Positions 6,157 to 11,833 of a stretch of 11,833 nucleotides of DNA are shown piece by piece. The stretch is from Parvularculaceae bacterium (GTDB lineage Bacteria > Pseudomonadota > Alphaproteobacteria > Caulobacterales > Parvularculaceae): the NCBI GenBank assembly GCA_004213235.1, contig SHAI01000057.1, positions 1 to 11,833 of the forward strand. Direction: 5' to 3'. How positions within the stretch are numbered: position 1 is the first letter of the stretch; the number at the start of each line of letters is the position of its first letter. The notes beneath the pieces were generated by a model that was not told the origin of the DNA, made no database searches, and saw only the letters and a program-made list of their open reading frames with translations. The position numbers were made by a program, and so were the translations under genes.

Positions 6157-7284
6157 CTAAAGGGAGAATACGTCACGGCGTACAGACATAAACGCTTCGT
6201 CTGATATCCGGCCCCATTTTTGTGAACGCGCTAATGCGGCTTTGTAGCTTTCGAAAATTCGGCCAGAAATGTCGTCCGTTTGGGCAATTTCCTCCAGCAC
6301 GACTTTTGTTTCCCGCGCCAGGGCAGCCATCACGTCGCGCGGCATTTCACGTAATTCGACCCCGTGTTCCTGAACCAGTTGATCAAGTGCGATACCGTTA
6401 TAATGTCCGTATTCCGCTATCGATAAATGGTTTGCCCGCTGACAGGCGCCCTTGATGATAGACTTTTCCGGCAGTGTCAGTGATTTCCAAAAGTCGAGAT
6501 TAACGCCAAGGCCAAGCTGGGCACCTGGTTCGTGAAAGCCGGGCCAGTAATAGTATTTCGCTTCGCGATAGAACCCGAACGCGAGATCATTCCAGGGGCC
6601 GACCCATTCGGTTCCGTCAATCGCACCGGACTGCAGCGCCTGATATATTTCGCCGCCGGAAAGGGCGACGGCAGATCCGCCAATGCGTCGCAATACCTCG
6701 CCGCCAATGCCCGGCATGCGTACTTTCAGGCCGCGCACATCTTCAAGAGAGTTGATCGGGCGTTTATACCAGCCGCCCATTTGGTGCCCGGTATTACCGG
6801 CAATGAATGGCTTGATGTTGAAATTGGCGGCTAACTCGTCCCACAGCGCCTGGCCGCCGCCAAACTCTGTCCACGCCATAATTTCTGATGTGGTCATGCC
6901 AAAGGGGACGGCGGTAAAAAATGGATAGGCTTGTGATTTGCCGACCCAGTAATATTCAGCACCATGATAGAGCTCTGCCGCGCCCGTTGAGACCGCGTCG
7001 AAGCTTTCAAAGGCACTGACCAGTTCACCCGCAGCGTACACATGAACACGCATGGCACCGCCGCTCATCTCGGTGATAAATTGCGCTGTGCGTTCCGCCA
7101 TGGTGCCAAGGCCTGGAAAGTCCTTAGGCCATGTCGTCACCATTTTTAATTCTCTGGATGGGAGACCGCCGCCCATTTGTGGCAAGTCTTCCGGCGCGCA
7201 ATCGCATCCCGCAGCAAGCGAAGCGCCACCAATGGCCCCGGCGCGTAAAAAATTTCGTCGATCAAATTGCCGGTTTTTCGACAT
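6157..7284 (-). CDS. dctP: TRAP transporter substrate-binding protein, TakP-like, Tat-exported
   Basis: The periplasmic binding subunit, which captures the solute for the DctQM permease. From the ATG at 7284 it has 375 residues. The N-terminus DRRNFLRAGAIGGASLAAGC (8-27) is a twin-arginine signal, with Cys27 a possible lipid-anchor site, though with Ala at -3. The mature part begins LKMVTTWPKDFPGLG, as in the TakP group, followed by AAGELVSAFESFDAVSTGAAEL, LKVRMPGIGGEVLRR with the conserved carboxylate-binding Arg (186-200), and GAIDGTEWVGPWND (220-233), whose Glu-Trp helps hold a metal ion with the substrate in TakP. TakP binds pyruvate and other alpha-keto acids, so a small keto or hydroxy acid is the best guess. 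A TTG at 7317 would add 11 residues, but the ATG places the Tat motif at the usual distance. It is first in the operon, 124 bases after bpt. Confidence 0.92.
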   Translation of the reverse strand: MSKNRQFDRRNFLRAGAIGGASLAAGCDCAPEDLPQMGGGLPSRELKMVTTWPKDFPGLGTMAERTAQFITEMSGGAMRVHVYAAGELVSAFESFDAVSTGAAELYHGAEYYWVGKSQAYPFFTAVPFGMTTSEIMAWTEFGGGQALWDELAANFNIKPFIAGNTGHQMGGWYKRPINSLEDVRGLKVRMPGIGGEVLRRIGGSAVALSGGEIYQALQSGAIDGTEWVGPWNDLAFGFYREAKYYYWPGFHEPGAQLGLGVNLDFWKSLTLPEKSIIKGACQRANHLSIAEYGHYNGIALDQLVQEHGVELREMPRDVMAALARETKVVLEEIAQTDDISGRIFESYKAALARSQKWGRISDEAFMSVRRDVFSL

Positions 7285-7408
7285 GCGCTTCCCATTTTTC
7301 TTGTTCGCCACGCCCAACGGCCTGCACGTTTAAGGTAATGGAATAAAGCGCTCCAACGCTATTGAAAAGGTCGAGCGAGATTTAAAGCGGAAAACCAGCC
7401 TTCAGGAT
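7285..7408 (-). other. Spacer between bpt and the TRAP operon
   Basis: This 124-base gap probably carries the TRAP operon promoter. I could not assign a -35/-10 pair or a terminator for bpt. A purine-rich GGGAAG lies close before the ATG at 7284 and may serve as a weak Shine-Dalgarno. Confidence 0.35.
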
Positions 7409-8161
7409 TTAAGCCGGATCAAATGTGCTCCAGCCTTGTCGGCCAAGGCGTTCTAATGGGCCAAATCGCTTCTTATAGTCCATTTTCGGTGAGCCATCGA
7501 CCCAGTAACCGAGATAGACATATGAAAGGCCGAGCTCAAGCGCCAGCGCGACGTGATCGATCACCATAAACGCCCCCAGGCTACGGTTATCGAGGTCAGG
7601 GTCAAAAAATGAATATACCATCGACAAGCCGTCTGCCAGACGGTCGGTTAGTGCGCACGCGACAAGTATTTCCTCACCATGTTCGTCCTGGCCCCAATAC
7701 TCGACCATCATGGTGTCCACCGCGGTTTCTTCAACCATGGAGGCGAAATCGAGCACGGTCATATCTGCCATGCCGCCGGCGGCGTGTCTTTCATCAAGGT
7801 AGGCGCGAAGGATGGAGAATTGCTCGCCTGTCGCGCGCGGTGGCCGCAGACGCCGGATCAGATCACTATTTCGCTTCAGCGTGCGCCGGCGGGACTTTGA
7901 CAGCTCAAATCCAGGTGCCACGATCCTGACAGGTGTGCATGCCGAGCAGGTATCGCACGCGGGAAGATAAATTATATTCTGTGAACGTCTAAACCCACGC
8001 TCCGATAAGGCAGAGTTGATCCCCGGCGCCGCTGGTCCGTTAAGGTATGAAAATACCTTCCGCTCCTTACGGCCTGCCAGATAAGGGCAGGGCGCTGGTG
8101 CCGTGATGAAAAACTCGTCGTTGCTTACGACAAGTTTTGAAGAGACGTCTTCTTTACGCAT
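7409..8161 (-). CDS. bpt: Aspartate/glutamate leucyltransferase (arginyltransferase-like), N-end rule
   Basis: Bpt transfers leucine from leucyl-tRNA to proteins with N-terminal Asp or Glu, making them substrates for ClpS-ClpAP degradation in the cytoplasm. The 250-residue length is typical. The N-terminal family part shows CPYL at 25-28, FSYLNGP at 37-43, and the SERGFRRSQNIIYLPACDTC run with a Cys cluster at 69, 72 and 75 before TPVRI. The C-terminal GNAT-fold part shows FFDPDLDNRSLG (185-196) and YLGYWVDGSPKMDYKKRFGP (216-235), a family hallmark. AGGA lies 8 bases before the ATG at 8161. It lies between the SLC13 permease gene (153-base gap) and the TRAP operon on the same strand, and may have its own promoter. 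Bacterial Bpt uses Leu whereas eukaryotic Ate1 uses Arg; the substrate is assigned from the bacterial family. Confidence 0.95.
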   Translation of the reverse strand: MRKEDVSSKLVVSNDEFFITAPAPCPYLAGRKERKVFSYLNGPAAPGINSALSERGFRRSQNIIYLPACDTCSACTPVRIVAPGFELSKSRRRTLKRNSDLIRRLRPPRATGEQFSILRAYLDERHAAGGMADMTVLDFASMVEETAVDTMMVEYWGQDEHGEEILVACALTDRLADGLSMVYSFFDPDLDNRSLGAFMVIDHVALALELGLSYVYLGYWVDGSPKMDYKKRFGPLERLGRQGWSTFDPA

Positions 8162-8314
8162 TCGTCAGTCCTAACACGATCAGCTTAGCGACGCCCAGGC
8201 ACGCTGGCAATGTTGGTTTACAAGGTATGAACAAAGTGAGCCCCGACGCGGTTCGTTTTTCTTCCGTTAGAAGGGACTAGCAAGCTTCGTACCCAAAATG
8301 TGTGTGATGAAGAA
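8162..8314 (-). other. Spacer between the SLC13 permease gene and bpt
   Basis: A 153-base gap, likely holding the bpt promoter. A small CTTC/GAAG inverted repeat at about 8261-8273 is too weak to call a terminator. No tRNA or small ORF is supported. Confidence 0.35.
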
Positions 8315-10204
8315 TTAAATGAGACCGACTGCCCGAAAATAGATTGGCGCAATTATTGTGTAGCCGAGCCATAAGACGATGATCAGCGGTCCGCCAACCT
8401 TTAGGAAATCTCTAAACGAATAGTTACCAGGGGTGAGAACGAGCAGGTTTGTCTGATAGGCGACGGGCGTTGCGAACGAACAGTTGGCACCAAAGATTAC
8501 GGTTAATACCAGGACATGTGGATCAATACCGGCGGCAAGTGCGGCATTCACCGCAATCGGGACGAAGAGAACAGCGGTGGCGTTGTTTGAAAGCACATTC
8601 GTAATTGCGGCACAGGCGATAAAAAAGCCTGAGATAAGCAAAACGGGACTGGCGTCGCCCGCGGCTGCTGCCACGCCGGCACCAATTAATTGAGCGCCGC
8701 CGGTTTGTTGAAGCGCCGCACCCATGGCAAGTGATGCGCCAATGAGAAGGTAAATTCGCCGATCAATCGCGCGCGCAGCCTGGCGGACATTTAAGCAGCC
8801 CGTCGCGACGATCAGCCCAGCGCCAGCAACAGCTGAGACCGCGATCGGGGAAAAACCGCTTGCGGTTGTCAGAATAACGCCAGCGAAAATCGCTGACGCT
8901 ATACGGGCATTTCGCGGATCAGGCAGGCCTTCGATCGACCCTTCTAAAACAAGAATGTCCCGTTCTGACCGCAAGGCGCGAACATCATTAATGTCACCGA
9001 GGATAAGCAGAACGTCGCCAGCTTCAAGGCGCATTGTGTTGATATGCGCGCGCATCATGCGGCTGCGCCGTTCGATACCAATCATGACGCAACGGGTTTG
9101 ATGGTGAAAACCGATTTGCCCGATCGTTCTGCCAATCATCCGGCTGCCAGGTGCGACAACCGCTTCCATCAAGGTTAACTGCGCACGTGGTTTTGTACTT
9201 CCATCTTCTTCCTCAAGGGGAATATCAGCTGCCGCATCATCCAATATTTCCGGCTTGGCTTTGAGGATCGATGTCAGCGCCGATCTCGTAACCGCAACGA
9301 TAAGCGCATCACCGATCCGCAGTTTGACGTCATCATAAGGTGGCAGGATGGTCTCGTCGCGACGTTGTATCATCCTGACTGTGACATTGGGCAGGTCTGT
9401 AAACAAACCGGCCACGGGCGTCGCGCCAATGAGTGGGCTGCCGCGTTTTACATCTATTTGCGCTATGAACTGCTTCCCGACCCGCGGCACTTTATGTTTC
9501 GCCCTAGGGTCTTCACGCGCTGGTAATAAGAAGCGCCCGGCGGTGAGCATATAAATGGCACCGATCCCCGCGAGCATAAGGCCAATCGGTGTCAGCTCGA
9601 AAAATCCGATATCGCCGCCGGGCACCGTGTCGCGATAAGATTGGATCGCGAGCATATTGGTTGATGAACCAATGACCGTCGTCATGCCCCCGAAAATGGA
9701 CAGGAATGACAAGGGCATCATCAATCGTGACGCTGGAATTTTACTCTGCGCCGTCATCGCTGCGACAATCGGGATGAACATGACAACGACGGGCGTGTTG
9801 TTCAAAAAGGCGCTGATCACCATCACAAAAAGAAAAACCGCCCCGGTGGTCGCAAGTGGGCGGGTGTCATAGAGCCTCAGTAACCGTTCCGTGGGGTGCT
9901 CAAGCGCGCCAGACTGGAATAGTCCCTGGCCGATGATCAACAGACCCATGATCGCAAAGAGGGCGGAACTGGCAAAACCAGAAAGCAGGTCTTCATGGCC
10001 AAAAACGTGCCCATTAAAGTCCTCAGGGAGCGGCCAGATTGTGAACAAGACAAGAAGGGCAACGAGTGAGAGGGCCGAAACAATATCAAGCGAAATCCGG
10101 TCAATCGCGTAAGCGATAACCGTTGCTAGAATGATTGCGAAGGCAACCCACATCTGAAGCGGTGCCGTTGCCGCCATCTCGGTCAATTGTTCAATCGAGT
10201 TCAT
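8315..10204 (-). CDS. SLC13/DASS-type permease with two central RCK_C (TrkA_C) domains
   Basis: A 629-residue inner-membrane anion or carboxylate transporter of the divalent anion:sodium symporter superfamily. Two hydrophobic halves (about 16-228 and 435-625) flank a soluble centre. The first half carries SAFLNNTPVVVMFIP (131-145) and GSSTNML (179-185); the second half carries the matching SNNATAVLFVPIA (549-561) and FGANCSFATPVAYQTN (571-586), the internal repeat with SST/N-type hairpins that bind sodium and substrate. The centre has two RCK_C-like modules, about 232-318 (LRIGDALIVAV) and 340-420 (LEAGDVLLILG), which in related proteins bind ligands and gate transport. Relatives include sulfate, citrate/succinate and SAC1-like proteins, so the substrate is open. 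No good Shine-Dalgarno precedes the ATG at 10204. It is divergent from the flavin reductase gene over 251 bases. Confidence 0.92.
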   Translation of the reverse strand: MNSIEQLTEMAATAPLQMWVAFAIILATVIAYAIDRISLDIVSALSLVALLVLFTIWPLPEDFNGHVFGHEDLLSGFASSALFAIMGLLIIGQGLFQSGALEHPTERLLRLYDTRPLATTGAVFLFVMVISAFLNNTPVVVMFIPIVAAMTAQSKIPASRLMMPLSFLSIFGGMTTVIGSSTNMLAIQSYRDTVPGGDIGFFELTPIGLMLAGIGAIYMLTAGRFLLPAREDPRAKHKVPRVGKQFIAQIDVKRGSPLIGATPVAGLFTDLPNVTVRMIQRRDETILPPYDDVKLRIGDALIVAVTRSALTSILKAKPEILDDAAADIPLEEEDGSTKPRAQLTLMEAVVAPGSRMIGRTIGQIGFHHQTRCVMIGIERRSRMMRAHINTMRLEAGDVLLILGDINDVRALRSERDILVLEGSIEGLPDPRNARIASAIFAGVILTTASGFSPIAVSAVAGAGLIVATGCLNVRQAARAIDRRIYLLIGASLAMGAALQQTGGAQLIGAGVAAAAGDASPVLLISGFFIACAAITNVLSNNATAVLFVPIAVNAALAAGIDPHVLVLTVIFGANCSFATPVAYQTNLLVLTPGNYSFRDFLKVGGPLIIVLWLGYTIIAPIYFRAVGLI

Positions 10205-10270
10205 GTCTTGCTAGTCTTTGACTATCTGTTAATCCGGCTTCGTCGAAGGGTGGAAAGCGATGGGTTAAAG

Positions 10271-10293
10271 GCGGGCGCTGATCGTGCGCCCGC
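10271..10293. terminator. GC-rich hairpin, 8-bp perfect stem, terminator-like
   Basis: GCGGGCGC at 10271-10278 pairs perfectly with GCGCCCGC at 10286-10293 across a 7-base loop (TGATCGT). On the plus strand it is followed by TTTGTATTT, like a rho-independent terminator. No plus-strand gene ends just before it, so it could instead be a leader attenuator, a protein-binding dyad, or a block to stray transcription between divergent genes. Confidence 0.4.
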
Positions 10294-10444
10294 TTTGTAT
10301 TTAGTGCAATTGATGCTAACGCGAACATATTGATGTTTTCCTTGGGGTTTTTCTCCTTCAGCGTCAATGAATGGCGGTGATGCGGGCTTTTGTCCGGATC
10401 GCCTGCTCTTATGTTCTATTTCTATGCGCACCGTTTAGGGGATA

Positions 10445-10449
10445 AAGGA
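10445..10449 (+). promoter_or_regulatory. Shine-Dalgarno fixing the GTG start of the flavin reductase gene
   Basis: AAGGA lies 6 bases before the GTG at 10456. This outweighs the in-frame ATG at 10411 and TTG at 10390, which lack comparable sites and would add an unusual aromatic/basic stretch before the domain. Confidence 0.7.
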
Positions 10450-10455
10450 AAAAGC

Positions 10456-10935
10456 GTGAACGATCCGCACCGCAAGCTTAAAGACGCATTTGGCCGGTAT
10501 GCAACAGGCGTGACCGTTGCGACATGCCGGGCGGCCGACGGCGCGTTGGCAGCGCTCACGGTGAATTCTTTTACATCGGTGTCGCTGGATCCTGCTTTGG
10601 TTCTCTGGAGCATTGAGAAGTCGGCGTCGTGCTTTGATATTTTCGACCGCGCAGACAATTATGGAGTAAGCATCCTGAAGGCTGGCCAGGAAAACGTCTC
10701 TACCGCATTTGCTATGCGCGGTGCGGAAGCCCTTGAGGATATCGAAACGACCGTCTGGAAGACGGGAGCGCCGATATTGGTGCCACGTCTGGCTGGGTTT
10801 GACTGTCGCATTGTCGATCGGCGCGCCGCTGGCGATCACGTTGTTCTTGTCGGTGAAGTCGTGGAGTATGATGTCCAAAACGGTGCCCCACTGATATATT
10901 TTGCCAGTCAGTATGGTGTCGGCCCACAGGCTTGA
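10456..10935 (+). CDS. Flavin reductase-like FMN-binding split-barrel protein
   Basis: A 159-residue protein of the short-chain flavin reductase family, whose members reduce FMN or FAD with NAD(P)H, often supplying a partner monooxygenase. Signatures: FGRYATGVTVAT at 12-23, LTVNSFTSVSLDPALVLWSI at 34-53 (flavin phosphate and isoalloxazine contacts), FAMRG near 85-89, and GDHVVLVGEVV at 126-136 with the conserved His. Length and domain start match the family when the GTG at 10456 is used. No oxygenase component is visible within the window, so the partner, if any, is elsewhere or to the right. The dehydrogenase gene follows on the same strand after 79 bases. Some family members are haem-free FMN-binding proteins of other function, so the reaction itself is inferred. 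Confidence 0.9.
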   Translation: MNDPHRKLKDAFGRYATGVTVATCRAADGALAALTVNSFTSVSLDPALVLWSIEKSASCFDIFDRADNYGVSILKAGQENVSTAFAMRGAEALEDIETTVWKTGAPILVPRLAGFDCRIVDRRAAGDHVVLVGEVVEYDVQNGAPLIYFASQYGVGPQA

Positions 10936-10949
10936 GAGATCGATTAGAG

Positions 10950-10965
10950 GTTTGCGCGATCAAAC
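10950..10965. promoter_or_regulatory. Small inverted repeat GTTTG-N6-CAAAC
   Basis: GTTTG at 10950-10954 is mirrored by CAAAC at 10961-10965. It lies just after the flavin reductase stop and just before a second dyad. It could be an operator half-site set or a weak RNA hairpin; there is no U-run for a terminator. Confidence 0.3.
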
Positions 10966-10971
10966 GCTGTA

Positions 10972-10998
10972 TTGAATGGTCACAAACTAGGCATTCAA
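10972..10998. promoter_or_regulatory. Inverted repeat TTGAATG-N13-CATTCAA upstream of the dehydrogenase gene
   Basis: Seven-base arms at 10972-10978 and 10992-10998 match perfectly around a 13-base spacer, ending 16 bases before the ATG at 11015. The size suits a dimeric repressor or LysR-type operator, or a leader hairpin near the ribosome-binding region. No regulator gene is in view. Confidence 0.4.
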
Positions 10999-11000
10999 CC

Positions 11001-11018
11001 ATGGGTGGTACTTTATGA
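11001..11018 (+). other. Five-codon upstream ORF overlapping the dehydrogenase start (ATGA)
   Basis: ATG at 11001 opens MGGTL and stops at TGA 11016-11018, which overlaps the dehydrogenase ATG at 11015 in an ATGA. An AGG sits 9 bases upstream, inside the loop of the dyad. It could couple translation to the main gene, or be chance. Confidence 0.25.
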
Positions 11019-11833
11019 AGGTCGCTTTTCTGGGCTTGGGTGTCATGGGGGCTCCAATGGCTGGGCATCTGGCAAAGGCGGGCCATGAGGTTCGTGTCTG
11101 GAATCGCACACGCGCAAAAGCCACGTCCTGGATGGAAGCCCATGATGGCGTTGCGGCCACGGTGCCGGAAGAAGCTGTTGGTGACGCTGAACAGGTCTTC
11201 ATGTGCCTTGGTGATGACCCTGATGTTCAGATGGTCGCAGATGCGATTGCGCCAGCTTTGATGCCCAACACCATTCTGGTTGACCATACAACCGCGTCGC
11301 CTGCGCTCGCACAACGGCTCCACGAAAAATTTGCCAGGCAGGATGTACGGTTTGTCGATGCGCCTGTTTCTGGCGGACAAGCAGGCGCGCAGAGTGGGCG
11401 GCTTTCTGTCATGTGCGGCGGGGATGCGGACGCCGTTGAGGCGGCTTATGAAGTCATGACGGCTTACGCGGCGAGAATCATTCATATCGGCCCGTCTGGC
11501 CACGGCCAAATGGCCAAAGCCGTTAATCAGATTTGTATTGCTGGCCTTGTTCAGGGGTTATCTGAAGGAATTCACTTCGCGCAATCGGCCGGGCTAGATA
11601 TCGCCAAAACAATTGAAGCGGTCTCCGGTGGTGCCGCGCAATCCTGGCAGATGGACAATCGCGCGCATACAATGAGTGCGGGAGAATTTGACTTCGGTTT
11701 CGCCGTAGATTGGATGCGCAAGGATCTCCGGATCGCGCTTGAAGAAGCCCGTGCTGTTGGCGCGACACTCCCCGTGACCTCGCTCGTTGATCAGTTCTAT
11801 GCCGACGTCCAAACCTCTGGCGGGGGCCGGTTT
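11015..11833 (+). CDS. 3-hydroxyisobutyrate / tartronate-semialdehyde dehydrogenase family protein, cut by window end
   Basis: An NAD(P)-dependent beta-hydroxyacid dehydrogenase. The frame from the ATG at 11015 is open for 273 codons to the window edge; the family is about 290-300 residues, so only a short tail is missing. The Rossmann start is MKVAFLGLGVMGAPMA with GxGxxG at 7-12. DHTTASP (90-96) and DAPVSGGQAGAQSG (115-128) are the substrate-binding signatures. GHGQMAKAVNQ (163-172 region) carries the catalytic Lys168 and Asn171. The residue after Asn171 is Gln, as in GarR-type tartronate semialdehyde reductases, where 3-hydroxyisobutyrate dehydrogenases usually have Asn-Asn, so the substrate is not settled. 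Like relatives, it probably reduces a semialdehyde or oxidises a 3-hydroxy acid in the cytoplasm. Only a weak GGGTGG precedes the start. It may be cotranscribed with the flavin reductase gene. Confidence 0.92.
   Translation, partial: MKVAFLGLGVMGAPMAGHLAKAGHEVRVWNRTRAKATSWMEAHDGVAATVPEEAVGDAEQVFMCLGDDPDVQMVADAIAPALMPNTILVDHTTASPALAQRLHEKFARQDVRFVDAPVSGGQAGAQSGRLSVMCGGDADAVEAAYEVMTAYAARIIHIGPSGHGQMAKAVNQICIAGLVQGLSEGIHFAQSAGLDIAKTIEAVSGGAAQSWQMDNRAHTMSAGEFDFGFAVDWMRKDLRIALEEARAVGATLPVTSLVDQFYADVQTSGGGRF

Larger units (their letters stand above)
10205..10455. other. Divergent spacer with a strong hairpin
   Basis: A 251-base gap between the permease (minus) and flavin reductase (plus) genes. 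It contains the GC hairpin at 10271-10293 and AT-richer text at 10295-10355 where promoters could lie. A 69-codon minus-strand reading frame at 10222-10431 has no recognisable family features and is not called as a gene. Confidence 0.4.

Noticed and set aside
7315..7317. TTG start for the TRAP binding protein, 11 codons upstream
   Set aside because: The ATG at 7284 places the twin-arginine motif at the usual distance from the N-terminus and has a purine-rich stretch nearby; the TTG has no clear Shine-Dalgarno.
10390..10413. TTG (10390) or ATG (10411) starts for the flavin reductase protein
   Set aside because: The GTG at 10456 has a proper Shine-Dalgarno and matches the family's usual N-terminus.
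10222..10431. 69-codon minus-strand open frame in the divergent spacer
   Set aside because: No Shine-Dalgarno or motif was seen, it runs through the GC hairpin, and its basic composition looks random.
10712..11509. 265-codon minus-strand open frame
   Set aside because: It is antisense to the flavin reductase and dehydrogenase genes, is rich in His/Arg/Cys, and has no recognisable domain.
1..11833. Insertion sequences, integrase sites, toxin-antitoxin or defence genes, CRISPR repeats, tRNA or rRNA
   Set aside because: None was seen on either strand; all long frames are explained by housekeeping, transport or envelope genes.

Overview
The window looks like ordinary chromosomal DNA from an alphaproteobacterium, with no mobile elements, rRNA, tRNA or CRISPR seen. 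The assignment rests on a clear MipZ (the ParA-like division-site regulator known from alphaproteobacteria), a membrane J-protein of the Pam18/Tim14 type, a SPOR-domain lipoprotein, a complete TRAP transporter, and a CtrA-like box plus a GANTC site in front of mipZ. I cannot place it to genus. Base composition is moderately GC-rich and looks uniform by eye.

Left part (1-3743): the 5' part of panC (pantothenate synthesis) runs leftward out of the window. Divergent from it is a putative lipoprotein with a coiled coil, a short acidic/proline linker and a C-terminal SPOR-like domain. Convergent with that gene is a PapD-like periplasmic chaperone with no usher or pilin beside it. The chaperone is divergent from mipZ, and the 112-base gap between them holds a TTAA-N7-TTAA box and a GAGTC site, the target patterns of CtrA and of the CcrM methylase. 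mipZ is followed by a small membrane J-domain protein. I infer a cell-division and envelope neighbourhood.

Middle part (3734-8161, all minus strand): bpt (aspartate/glutamate leucyltransferase of the N-end rule) is followed downstream by a three-gene TRAP operon in the order substrate-binding protein, enlarged small permease and enlarged large permease. The binding protein resembles the alpha-keto-acid binder TakP, so uptake of small carboxylates is the likely job. The 3' ends of the large permease gene and the J-protein gene overlap by 10 bases on opposite strands.

Right part (8315-11833): an SLC13/DASS-type permease with two central RCK_C/TrkA_C-like domains (minus) is divergent from a flavin-reductase-domain protein. 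That gene is followed on the same strand by a 3-hydroxyisobutyrate/tartronate-semialdehyde dehydrogenase family gene that is cut by the window end. A strong GC hairpin lies in the 251-base divergent spacer, and two small dyads plus a five-codon upstream ORF precede the dehydrogenase.

No wholly new multi-gene system is evident. The most interesting points are the mipZ control region, the Pam18-like J-protein beside mipZ, and the orphan chaperone sharing that control region. No gene-free stretch exceeds 300 bases.
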